The notes under the pieces were generated by a model. That model saw nothing but the letters and a program-made list of their open reading frames with translations. It made no database searches and had not been told where the DNA came from. From Przewalskia tangutica (lineage: Eukaryota > Streptophyta > Magnoliopsida > Solanales > Solanaceae): a stretch of DNA of 64,000 nt. Positions 11,336 through 22,022 of the stretch are shown here, piece after piece (position 1 is the first letter of the stretch; each line of letters begins with the position of its first letter). The stretch is taken from contig CM056724.1 in the NCBI GenBank assembly GCA_029844215.1, positions 8,860,307-8,924,306 on the forward strand, written 5' to 3'. A program made the position numbers and the translations under genes.

Positions 11336-12650
11336 TTAGCTTAAGTTTGTGATGTTGAATAATTGGAGTTCGATAGTGAGAGGGATAGAAAGAGGCATGA
11401 GATCAAGAAAAGAAGTGGAATCGAAATACATGTGCTCAGAAGCTCCTGAGTCTATTATCCAGACTTTAGAATTATAAACTGAGAAACAAGAACCATAATA
11501 TTTAGTGGTGGTACCAGCTAAAATACTTGCATTAATCTCTGAATTGTTACTGCTAGATGCTCTTGTCTGAACTTGTTTGAAAATATGCACTAACTGAAAA
11601 TTTTGATCCTTACTTATCTGATTGATCCTATTTGCATCAGATTCTTCATTTGCATTGTTCATGCTACAATATTCTTTTTATGTGACTGATGCATTAATAT
11701 TACATTTTATTTGTCCTTGAAAACTTTTTGTGAATTGGAAATCTTCTCTATATCCAATCAATCTATAGCAATCTTCTGCCACATGCCCTGTTTTCAAGCA
11801 GTGAGTATAACTTACATTAGGGTTGTACTTTTCCATTATCCCTTTTTCAATTCTTTGTGGTTGATTGACATTTTGATTGTTATTTGAAAATCTTTGTTCT
11901 TGGAACTGGTGTACAGCCAAATCTTTGTGTTTGGTTTCCAAATTTCTTCTGATGTGTACTATTGTTTATTGTCATTAAAACTGAACCATTAGAGGCAAAA
12001 TGGGGATTAACATTAATTTTCCTCTGATTTCATCTTAAAGCAATAAAGAATAAACATGATTAATCCTGGAAATGGATTCATCATCAAGATATTTCTCATT
12101 ACTTGAGCATAAACATCATTCAATCACATAAGGAATTGAATGAGTCTTCGGCCCTCCACTGAATTGATTACTTTCTATTTCCCTTCAATAGTACAATATG
12201 AGAGTTTAGGAATCCAACTCATCCCATAACATCTTAAACTTATAGTAAAATACCCTGTAACATCACTGGATCCTAGCACTAATACAGTCATCTCCATTTG
12301 TGGGTGGTACAACTTTGCACCATTTGTCTGTCCAAATCTTTGTTCTAGGTTTGTCCATAAATCCTTTATAGTTCTAGAGTGAATGACAAAGTGTGATATA
12401 TCATTTGATAAGAAGTTAAGTAGTCAAGAGGTGATCATATCATTGCACCTGCTCTATGAAGCAAAATTCTTGGATGTAGCAGGTTCAACACATGGACCAT
12501 TGATAAAGCCCAACTTATTTTTAACTGGGAGAGCAATCAGAACAGATCTTCTCCATCTTTGATAGCCCCTTCCATCAAAAGGGCTATTGACAAGAGTCAT
12601 TCCTGAAGTATCTGAGGAATGAAGTAAGAGTGAGTTGTTGAAATTCATAC
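11336..12650 (-). pseudogene. copia element 2 gag and protease, decayed
   Basis: Reading on the minus strand: gag N-terminus at 12648-12454 (LLLHSSDTSGMTLVNSPFDG, then YQRWRRSVLIAL); a zinc-knuckle region at 11941-11678 with YTHCLKTGHVAEDCYRLIGY (first Cys of CCHC replaced); and a protease start at 11662-11336 with WIIDSGASEHM, the aspartic protease signature. Broken frames lie between. Confidence 0.75.
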
Positions 12651-12820
12651 TGGATCCATTTCCAGCTTGAATTGCAGCCTCTAGATTTCCAGGTGTGCAT
12701 GTGTTGTCTTCACTCTTCAGTCATGATTCAACAACTGATCTAAAAATTACAAACAAGAAAATGAAGAACAAATAAGTAAAGATGAAAAACTACAAATGAA
12801 TCTTTATTGCTCTGATACCA

Positions 12821-12994
12821 TGAAAGAAAAGATGAAAAACAATTTTTTGTTGTATTGCTCATATAATCACTGTACGTGACTGTTGTATTTATATAAAGTC
12901 TATTCCTAAATTCTGTACAAAATAAAAGAATAAATAAGATTTAATTTGTACACTTGTCATATAATTAATAGTCTACTTGTAACTTATTCTAACA
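12821..12994 (-). repeat. 5' LTR of copia element 2
   Basis: On the minus strand it begins TGTTAGAATAAG and ends TTTCTTTCA, directly followed by TGGTATCAGAGC, an initiator-Met primer-binding site. It is 174 bases. No matching 3' LTR was found at the other side of the element. Confidence 0.75.
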
Positions 12995-13845
12995 GTTGTT
13001 CATGTGCTTCTTTCGTGCACTTATTTGAGAACCTTTCAGATTTCATACAATAGTAGTTTGAATCCTACTACCAGCATTTAATCCATCATGTGGATTATTT
13101 AGCATTGTGATTCCGCCACGTGTCTTCTCTTTTCCCTCTTTGTTGACTGGTTTTGAGTTGAACACCTCCGAACATTTTGCAGACACAAAGCATCTTTCAC
13201 CATTGTTCTTATATGTTTCATTATATGTTTCAACAACTTCTTTCTTTCTTTCTCTTAATTAAGTTCTCATCTCGATTCTTATTCTCAACACAAACATATT
13301 CTTTGAACTCATCGTAGTGACGACACGATAAGGTCCCTTGGGGCCTATGCCTGCAGTCAGTTCTCTGTGTTCTTCCCATAATATCGTCTTTCATATCATT
13401 TTTACATAATCCTTACTCAACTTAGTATAGTTTGAAAGTCTCGGGATGTCACATGAGGAATGCTATCTAGAACAAATCAAAGACTTTGTGCTTTTTCACT
13501 CTTTAAATAACTAACAACTACTAGTATTAAGGGACGAACCTTTTTTTAGTCATTTTCTAACTGATTGGTCTTCTTTCCTCTTCTTGCCATTTTCCCCTAT
13601 TAATGGGCTTGCCCCTTCACAAAAAGGAAAAGAAAGAATTCTGACTTGTTGATAAAGTCCCATGTGAATAGATAGTAACGTTTGATTGTGTATTTGTTTC
13701 ATCTTTTTTGTTGGTAAATAGTGATTCTGATTTGTTTTATCTAATGGACACATTCTTTTAATTAGACTGTTAGCTCACTACATATTGCCAATAACCTTAA
13801 ATACTTTTTTTTTAACCTCCTGACCTTAAATGAATTTATACTATT
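12995..13845. other. Intergenic DNA, no gene recognised
   Basis: Contains a short CTTT microsatellite near 13240. I see no coding or element structure that I can name. Confidence 0.4.
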
Positions 13846-13925
13846 CCTTCCGTCCCAAAATGATTGACCTATTTTTTTTATTAATTTGTCTCAAAAAAAT
13901 TGATTCCTTTTTATATTCCATAACT
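13846..13925. mobile_element. Stowaway-like MITE end fragment
   Basis: The sequence attccttccgtcccaaaatg matches the common Stowaway terminus. The partner terminus was not found, so this is a fragment. Confidence 0.4.
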
Positions 13926-14015
13926 ATCAGATATGGATCACTCAGCTTTTAGAACATATATTTTACACACTTTATAAACTACAGTGCGACTACTGAATGC
14001 TACAGTGTTAATATT

Positions 14016-14217
14016 TTTTTTTTTTTTTTTTGTCGACGAAGGAACCCGCAGCCGCTACTCTTTCGAAGTCTTGCAGTAAACCGACGCAGCGCGATGGCGC
14101 AAACCACGTCGCCATGTAACCACTTGGCAAGCCATGTGATGCGCCAACCAGAAGGTTTATGCAGGATCGAACTCGTGGCCTTGCGGTTCCGTACTCTTCT
14201 TCTAACATTTCTGCGCT
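14016..14217 (-). mobile_element. Full-length SINE with 16-bp target duplication
   Basis: Flanked by the perfect direct repeat ctacagtgttaatatt (14000-14015 and 14218-14233). On the minus strand it opens with agcgcagaaatgttagaag, has a pol III B-box-like gagttcgatcctg and ends in a long poly-A (the T run at 14016-14032). It is about 200 bases and matches the older copy at 2521-2697. Confidence 0.85.
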
Positions 14218-14233
14218 CTACAGTGTTAATATT

Positions 14234-16384
14234 AATTTTAAAATGAGTTGAAATTGGTTAGCCAAATATGATAGCATATTTTAGTCTTGTAAAAATATAT
14301 AGATACACGTATTATCCATCAATCAACTCATTTTTCACCCCTATCAAAAAAACTGAACTGCTTGAATATTCTATCTGTTTTAGCCTGATCCATTTCCAAC
14401 CTGGACATATCCGACCTGACCCGACCCACCCATTTGCTTCCCCTATTCAAACTCTAAATCCAACTTTGTTTGTATGACTAAATGACGCATTCTTGTGGCT
14501 AGCCTTCAATCTTCAAGGGAATAACCAGATCGATAAAACAAAATCATCTCAATCAACATCACCAAAGCATTTCGAGCCAAATGTCCACTACCTTTTTCGC
14601 TAAAAGTTGTGAACTTATGATGATAATATAATTTAACAATTGTACAACTTGGGAGCAAGTGACCCTGTGGTACAATAATAGCTAATATGTAGTGTGATTA
14701 TTTAATAATATGTACACAAATGAACATTCCAAATGGTAAAGAAATGAAGCACATCCAACAATGAACAAGTGGCAACGATGGCCACTCCTGCTAGGTGCCC
14801 TTGGGTCAATTTCCATGTTGTACTACTGCCACCAGTATAAGTTAAGTTCCATTTTTACACTATATTGTCCAACAAAATTTATAATTGTAGATAATTTTAA
14901 CCTATATATATTATCATTTTCGAGCTAGTATAAATCATATAATTGATATATATGTTAATATACTCCTAACTTGATAACTCTCTAGATCTCTACATCATAT
15001 GACTTGATTCAATAGCTGCCTAAGAGCCTAGTTGTCCAATTCCTCCATCAAATCTTCCATCAGCAGTTGATTCAGGGCATGTCCCTGAGATGAGCGCATG
15101 ACTTCCTTTCTTCAAGGCTAAGATAAAAGCTGCTAAAAAAGACGCGTTCGAGTGGACTAAGCTCCAATACAATACCACACAGGGTAGAAGTGAAGTTTCT
15201 ATTGAATTGAGTCAGATCCTTGTTTGATTAGATTTCCATTCTTACGTTCAATGAGAGAAGTGCTTTCCATTGAAGTAAGACGATCTAGTTTGAAAAGTGC
15301 CTTCTTCAAATAAAGCTCCAATTATTACGTGGTTTGACATGTTATTTTCTCACTTGCAGTTAGACAAATATCGCGTGTGACCTATGATACCAATTGAAAG
15401 TGTAAGAGGAGAAGGGTGAATTGTAATTTTTTGTTCCTTAGTCAACGTACCAGTCGACTATGAACAAATTTAGAGCATAAAGTAAAAAAATGAAAATAAA
15501 TACCTGGTGGGTACACACCTAAACACAGATCCCACAAATTACAACATTAACTTTTATCAATATACATTTTTCCTCGAGTGACCCATTGATTACTCCAAGT
15601 TACATAGGCAGTAGCCAACACAGTTCCTCAAAGCACAACAGTTTACCAAGATGCAACAAGTTTCAACTCAAAATGGATATCAAAATGAAGTAACATGTCA
15701 CCTCTGTAAAAAGGCCTGTTACATGTATATCAATTTGCACCACCCAAAATGCAATAATTCATCTCAATTTATATAACAACATAATGGCAAAAAATGCATC
15801 AGTAAACCAACATATACACAATACCCAAAAAGGAAAATTCAAAAATCAATAGTAAAATGAAACTATAACAAGTAGAATCTTCCTTTCTCTCAGAGAGTGT
15901 AGTTCATGCGATTTTCGAGGACTGGACTCACAATTAAATTCACAATCTTTTCTGTCAATTTCTATTGCGCTCTCTTAGGCAGAATGTTTCTCCTCTTAGG
16001 TTTATATACCAGATCTACCATAATAAGTTGTCATGAAATTATATATTTTGAATGTAAGTTGGTATTTTATCTTTCTTTTGTGTTCTTGGGTAAAGAGAAA
16101 TAGATGTGAAATTCCCAAAGAGCTCTGGAAGGTCAAATCTGTCGCAGAACTACTTCGAAATTAAAAGACAGATGAAGGAGATGAAATGGAAAAAAGAAAG
16201 AACTGTAGAAGATATTCTGCCTTCTGCGAAGTGAAATTAGGATTTTACCTTTTAGTAATGAGATGTAGGATTCTTTGTCCTTTTGTTGAGTTGAGTTGGG
16301 CTCGCTCGAATGATTTAATAAAAAGGAAATGACGCAAGTCAGTGAAGTCACATTTTAAATCATGAAATAGCCAAATAAATTAGT
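14234..16384. other. Intergenic DNA with a possible LTR junction
   Basis: No gene is supported. Near 15384-15394 the minus strand reads ctttcaattggtatcata, which looks like an LTR end (TTTCA) followed by a primer-binding site, so an old retroelement on the minus strand may lie here with its LTR starting at 15394 on the plus strand. No polyprotein was recognised on the expected side. Confidence 0.35.
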
Positions 16385-16632
16385 AAATAGCCTAATTAAA
16401 TTAATAGGCGATGCGGGTATTGGCGGTGCAGGTACAAATGGTGCGGGTAGCGGAGCAGGACGGGTACAGTGTGAGTCTTATATGAAATCCACCCCCGCCC
16501 CACTACCCATGACGGGTATCAATACTCATACCCGCCCCACCACCCACCAAATCATCCTCATATTCGCCTCAACTGGAGCGGGTGCAGGGCGGTACCCGCA
16601 TTAACCCGCCCCACCCACTGGCATCCCTAGTC
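16385..16632. repeat. GC-rich hAT-like MITE or terminal repeat
   Basis: A left half rich in gcgggta and a right half rich in taccc and cccgcccc face each other. The left end is taggcgatgcgggta and the right end ggcatcccta, so the block is roughly palindromic. The composition matches the block at 541-730. No target duplication is visible. Confidence 0.5.
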
Positions 16633-16904
16633 GGCGGGGGTAGTATATTTGTCACTGCTGCATCAATTGTGAAATTTAAACTAGCATATTAGGAAACTTG
16701 GTATAATTCTTAAGAGTCATGATCAAGCTAGCTAGCTAGTAAATACAAACGTGTAATACTGAGTACTTTATCTAATGGCTAAAAAATGTTGCTAGATAAA
16801 AATAGGACACTGGATAAATTCAGGAACGAATCCACTAGATTTACCTAAAGTTATCAGTGACGAAGTAAAAAGTTTTGCTAAGAATATTCAAGATTTAGTA
16901 TACA

Positions 16905-17110
16905 TGTCTAAGGGTTAATAACACACCTAAATTAGTATTGCTTTTAGTTTCCTACTTAAATTATCACCAACTAGTTAGCAATACACACCTCAACTATCAT
17001 TTGTTCATTTTTCTACCCGATGTTGTGTTTTGTTAACTAGCTGGTGATAATTTAGATAAAAAAAATTCACACATGATAGTTCAGATAAGAAACTAAAAAA
17101 ATGATATTTC
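16905..17110. mobile_element. Fold-back MITE
   Basis: The arm tacttaaattatcaccaact near 16954 is the reverse complement, with few changes, of gctggtgataatttagata near 17041, and further matches (aactatcat against atgatagtt, ttagtttcc against gaaactaa) extend the hairpin. This is a short internally palindromic element with no coding capacity. Confidence 0.6.
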
Positions 17111-17359
17111 AAATATTTTGACCCTTAACTCTTATATTTATAATATAATTTTTATATACATAATACGTATAATTTTTTGTCGAAGGTCGTTTGGGTGACC
17201 GCACTTCAATCAATGTTGCTCCGCTAATAAGTTACATGTATATGCTAAATAATTAATGAGGAGATTAATTTTCACATAGAGAGAAAACGTATATAAAATG
17301 AGCAAATAAATGAGAGGATGCTTACAGTCCTCTTCTGAAGTCACAGCCAACTCCTTATC

Positions 17360-17624
17360 TACTCCCGTCCCATATTATTTAGTCATTTTCTCTTCTACAC
17401 GATCCTTAAAAATCATAAATAAAAAAGATATTTTTATTATATTATTTTTATTATTTTTTTCAATTAATTACACTCTAATCAATATTGATTACTTTACAAA
17501 AAAAATAATGTTAAGAATAAAGTAAAAAAAACTTAATCAATTTTATTTATTTTTAAAAAGTGGCCAAATAATCTTGGACGAATATTTTAATAATATAACC
17601 AACTAATATCTAACGGAGGGAGTA
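17360..17624. mobile_element. Stowaway MITE
   Basis: Left end tactcccgtcccatattat and right end ctaacggagggagta form inverted repeats bounded by TA, the Stowaway pattern. It is 265 bases, AT-rich and non-coding. Confidence 0.75.
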
Positions 17625-18000
17625 ATCTTTGAGCCTATCATATACAATTATTGCCAAACAAATGCCAAGAACATTAAATGCCTAGGAACCCTTGTTTTTG
17701 TCAAAGCTTTATAATGAATATTTACTAATGAATTTGAATAGCATTTTTTTAAGTAGAGTAACAATTTATGCTTAGTCGAGATTTTAAAAGTACTTATGAA
17801 AAAAGTTTTTTTTTTTTTAAATTTCTCAAAACTTATGTTATTACTCAAAATAAATTATTTTTTGTCGAAAAAATTGACCAAACACTCCAATACTCAAATA
17901 CTTTTAAAAAGATAAATATGTTCAGCTTCTTAAAAGCTTGATCAAACAAGCTATTAATTCAAGAAAGCATCAAAGGATAGTTAGACCAAAACATCAACGA

Positions 18001-18068
18001 CAACACTAATAAATGGTTCAAGCCAGTAGACCCAGAAATTATTTCATGTCCAGCTACTCCTGGGTAAG
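18001..18068 (-). pseudogene. Fragment of a third TIP aquaporin gene
   Basis: The minus strand reads S-W-T-stop-N-N-F-W-V-Y-W-L-E-P-F, aligning with the SWTWNGHWIYWLGPF segment that precedes helix 6 in TIP gene A. The stop replaces a Trp and Glu replaces Gly. Sequence beyond either side is too decayed to follow. A second, weaker match (NWVWLDQF) occurs near 18325-18365. This is a relic of another tandem TIP copy. Confidence 0.6.
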
Positions 18069-18450
18069 TTGAATTTCTACACTACACTAACAGAACAATG
18101 CACGAAGCATATGGTCATTTATAAAAAAGTATTAGCGAATATTCTTTAAATATTCATAATGTATTTATTATTAACATGTATTTAAGGTAATTTATGATTC
18201 TTACTATATTAGAATTCCCCTTATATAACTATATATATTGTGATTAATAAATGTAATATATACTGAAAATATTTGAAAAATATTCGCTAATAGAAAGAAT
18301 TTCTCAATCATTGATGGAGAAATTAGGTAACAACCAACTAAATTGATCCAGCCAGACCCAATTAATTCATATTAGCAACAATAATAGATTGCAAAAATAA
18401 ATAAATAAAGCCAATGGGTCCAATCACACTGTTGGAAAGAGTGGGCACTA

Positions 18451-18748
18451 GTTTTTTTTTGATAATCGAGATTTTCAGACTTGCGTCTGACTACTTCACT
18501 GATATTACCCAGACTTCTCGAGGTAATGGCACCGGTCCTTCAACACTATCACCAGGTAAATCGCGGGATGTGCTCCAGTGACCAGTTTCTGAGAGCGTAC
18601 AACTGATCAATGAGACAAAGTCAAATTCCCCAACAAACAGAGTACTTAAGAGTGTTTCCTCGTGTTTGCGGGGAATCGAACCCACGATGTCCATGTCAGA
18701 GCGCCTTATAGCGCTCATGCTTGACCACTAGACTATGCCCCGGAGGAC
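18451..18748 (-). mobile_element. tRNA-derived SINE
   Basis: On the minus strand it begins cggggcatagtctagtggtc, a tRNA-like A box region. It then has the B box gggttcgattccccgc and ends in poly-A (T run at 18451-18460). Flanks tgggcactag and tgggcacgag with adjoining T runs form a target duplication with one mismatch. The B box is good, but no tRNA acceptor stem closes, so this is a SINE and not a tRNA gene. Confidence 0.75.
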
Positions 18749-18796
18749 TGGGCACGAGTTTTTTTCTAAGAAGATGGGCGAAGGCGGGTGGTGCAA

Positions 18797-20052
18797 TCAT
18801 AGCTGTTATCGGTTCGGATACACCCGAAAATCGGACCGAAATATTACTTAGACCGAAAAGTTAACGGTCCAGATACGAGTATCAGGCATAAGGATCCGGC
18901 AACCCGATCTAATTATCCGATAATTTATATGTTATCAGTCCCGGTCCAATACCCGATAACTTTATAATCAATCTTTGAAATATTGCTTTAAATTTGTTAA
19001 TATGTACTCCCTCCGGAATGAAATATAAGCAAAAATGAGTTAAATTACACAGATTAAAAAAAATAGTCAATCACATAATTTTATGCAGAACATTATTTAT
19101 ATTACCCAAATTGCCCTTGATTTAATTTTATTAAAAAATTAAATATTTATTGAATCAATGTTTAAGCGTTGAGTACCAAATTTCTTGGAATGTGGAGTCC
19201 TCAAACAGCTAAGCCTAAGCTAGCACTCTTCGTTACTGTACCAGTGAGTTGATTACCCCAAAATTGAAAGTTTTCATATCCCCAGATTCCCCCTAAGCTT
19301 AATAGTTGCCCCAAAATATGAATTATTTTCATTGTCATCTTCCTGCAATGTTGCCATTTTTTGGTAATAAACAAATAAGAAGAAGCTGAAATAGTACTCT
19401 ACTGCAAAGATTAGGGAAGATGAAATAGTAGGGACATCAGGGGAATGAAATTTCAAGAGCTAAATATAGGTCCCTGTAATTTGCAAAGATTTGGGAAGAT
19501 GACAATGACTCTACTGCTGTAAAAGTAAAGCAAATGAGAATGAGAAATTACTTAATGTGCTGCACAAAATAGTGTTTTTTCATAACCTTGGAAAGTGGTA
19601 AAAATAAGATTTTGAAAGTTGTTGAGATCATTGAAAATTAAAATAATTTTGGATCAAGAGATAATTAAATAAGTTGATGAAAATAAAAAAGGGCATTTTA
19701 GTCATAATAAATTACCTTTGTTTATATTTCATTCCAAAAAAAGTAGCCCATTTGTGCTTATATTTCATTCCGGAGGGAGTATTATGTAAAGCAGTAAAAT
19801 AGAGATTTTTATAAAAAAATTATAAGTAAAATAGAAATTTTTAAGTAAAGCAGAGATTTTAATATTTCGATCCTGAAAAGAGATCCAAAACCGGACCGGT
19901 AACCTTATCGGATTGGACCGGATACCCGCCCGATAAGGTATAGGTCCTGTCCCGGATCTCTTTTCAGGAGCGAATACTTATCGGTCCGGATCGATAACCT
20001 TATTGGTCCGGTTCTGGTATGTCGATACCCGTACCGGACCGATAACAGCTTG
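18797..20052. mobile_element. hAT-like palindromic element with nested Stowaway
   Basis: Left end agctgttatcggttcgg and right end ccggaccgataacagct are near-perfect inverted repeats, and both flanks are rich in accggaccg and cccgataac motifs. The middle is a separate Stowaway-type element. I found no matching 8-bp target duplication, so the superfamily is an inference. Confidence 0.55.
19005..19781. mobile_element. Stowaway-type element nested in the hAT-like element
   Basis: Ends tactccctccggaatgaaat and atttcattccggagggagta are perfect inverted repeats bounded by TA. Its 777-base length is large for a Stowaway MITE; other sequence may have been added internally. No coding capacity. Confidence 0.7.
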
Positions 20053-20540
20053 ATTATAATATAGTCTAATCAATTATTACTCAATAACAATATATAACAA
20101 AAGTAAATAAATATATAAATCCAATCAAATTGGGGGAAGGCAAATAGGCAACAAGTTAAGTTCTCTTTTAAAGAAAAACGGGAAGGTTATAGTTGGTGGA
20201 GCTGTGATAATTGTGATTATTATATAGTCTTAATTAATATTGTTCAACAGTTTAAGATATTTTCCCACACATGACATAAGTTAATCAGAAAGAGTAGAGA
20301 GTCAATGAGCTGTTAGTTCAATACTATATTGAGTAGGTAACGCTGAACGTAGAAGTGCCAAAGAAAAGCATCAAAGTTAGTAGCAAAATTCCAGCAAATA
20401 CAAGAATGCATCTTTGTTTTTTTCTTCAATATTTTACAATTAAACAAAAACCAAGAAACCTAGCTAAATTTTGAAACAAAAGAAAGAGAGCAATATATCC
20501 ACAACAACTTGAATATCCAAACATTTGGTTCTTGATTCAA
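20053..20540. other. 3' flank of TIP gene A, duplicated upstream
   Basis: Blocks here (attgggggaagg, cgggaaggttatagttggtg, attgttcaacagtttaagat, atttt-cccacacatga) reappear in order in 22430-22545 and 23610-23690, with an insertion between them. This supports an old tandem duplication that included TIP 3' flanking DNA. Confidence 0.5.
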
Positions 20541-21881
20541 CTATATTGGATGATAATATCCTTTGTAATCATCGGCGGAGAGTTGCTCGTAAGTGTTATG
20601 GTCACTGAATATAATTTCATATACCAAAGCAGCAATGGCAGAACCGACGAATGGACCGAGCCAGTAGATCCAGTGCCCGTTCCATGTCCAGCTAACAACT
20701 GATGGGCCAAAGGATGTAGCAGGGTTCATTGATGCACCATTAATACCACGAGCCAAGATGTTGGCACCCACAATGAAACCAATTGCAATTGGGGCAATGA
20801 TTCTCAAGTAATCTCTCTTAGGGTTAAGTGTAGTTGCATAAACTGTGTAAACAAGACTGAAAGTCATTACCATCTCGAAAACAACTGCGTTCCATGGTTT
20901 CTCTACTGCTGAAAGAGCGAATGCTGATGTTTCCTGCATCATTTATTTTCAAGTTCATTAGCCAACAGTAATTCTTAGCATATCATTTGATTATTTGTGT
21001 GCATTTCTCTCATAGACAAATCTAAGATCTAGAGTTAGTAGATTTAAAATGGATATAATCCTATTATTTATATAGTAGATTTAAAATGTGTATGATCCTA
21101 TTATATGTATATATTTTACGGTAATTATTTTGCATATGCGTACATAATTTGAGCTGAAAGCAATAAGTTCACTTGTTTTTACGGAATTCATCCTAAATCC
21201 ACTTGTAGTTATTGTTAATTGTTATATACGGAAGTGTTGGGCTTATGATTATTAGTGGAGACTTATCCATTAACTTGGTGTTTGTTTTGTTAAACTAACA
21301 TGATTCGTTTTCTCAAAGCATTTCAACTCTCTATTTGATTGTTATATCAAAGTCTTTCTCTTTATATATGTGATGATGACTATGAGTTTCTAGCTAGCAG
21401 AGTTCATGGAGAGGGGAGTAACATACCAAGCCATTATGAGCGACCTTGAGGAGCAAGCAAGCCACAGTAGATCCAAGCAATTGAGCAATCCAATACAAAA
21501 CAGTCCTACAAAAAGTAAGATGACCTCCAATAAAAGCACCAAACGTGACAGCAGGATTTACATGACCCGCCGATATGTTTGCTCCCACTGTAATGGCCAC
21601 AAAAAGAGCAAATGAATGAGCTATTGCCTCCCAAATCAGCCCAGCTTGTGTGGTCTTTCCGCCGCCTGTTAACTTGGCTGTAAAACATACCAATATTTCG
21701 TTAAATCCAAACACAACGTACAATCCTCAATATCAAACTAGTTAGACTTACTGGCTATGACGGAGCCTTGAGCTACAAAAACAAACATAAGCATGGAAAA
21801 GAATTCAGCTGCGGCAGTCCTCAGGGTATCAGGATGGGTAACCTCTTTGAAATTTCCGATGACAATTCTTGGAATTGGCAT
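20541..21881 (-). CDS. TIP: Tonoplast intrinsic protein (aquaporin), TIP1-like, copy A
   Basis: Three exons on the minus strand: 21881-21752, 21677-21427 and 20933-20541, all with GT and AG borders, giving 257 residues. It starts MPIPRIVIGNF, typical of TIPs, and has six membrane segments with NPA at 84-86 (HVNPAV) and 197-199 (SMNPATSF). TIPs carry water and small neutral solutes across the vacuolar membrane. The selectivity-filter positions read His64, Ile186, Ala194 and Thr200. TIP1 proteins normally have Val and other TIPs mostly Arg at the last position, so Thr is unusual. Loop E is one residue shorter than usual before ASMNPA. The tail is long and tyrosine-rich (DDYKGYYHPI). The frame and splice sites are intact, so it is probably expressed. 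Exon phases are identical to copy B at 58801-60592. The TIP1-like assignment rests on the His-Ile-Ala filter and the FGPxVVSWTW block. Confidence 0.92.
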
Positions 21882-21970
21882 ATTTGTTTTCTGGAAGAAG
21901 AAAAAGGTATAAGATTTAATTAGCTGCTGCTAACTTTTCTTTCTAGCTGTTTTGCTTTATTGCCAAAAAG

Positions 21971-21990
21971 GCCACTTAATATAGTGGAAT
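21971..21990 (-). promoter_or_regulatory. TATA region of TIP copy A
   Basis: The minus strand reads ccactatattaagtggcctt about 90-110 bases before the ATG. The same ta-tata...ggtggcc arrangement is found upstream of copy B at 60629-60650, showing a shared promoter block. Confidence 0.5.
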
Positions 21991-22022
21991 AAGAAACATT
22001 TTTTTTGTTATAAACGAAACTA

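Noticed and set aside
18640..18748. Possible tRNA gene on the minus strand
   Set aside because: A and B boxes are good, but the acceptor stem does not close and a SINE body, poly-A and target duplication follow.
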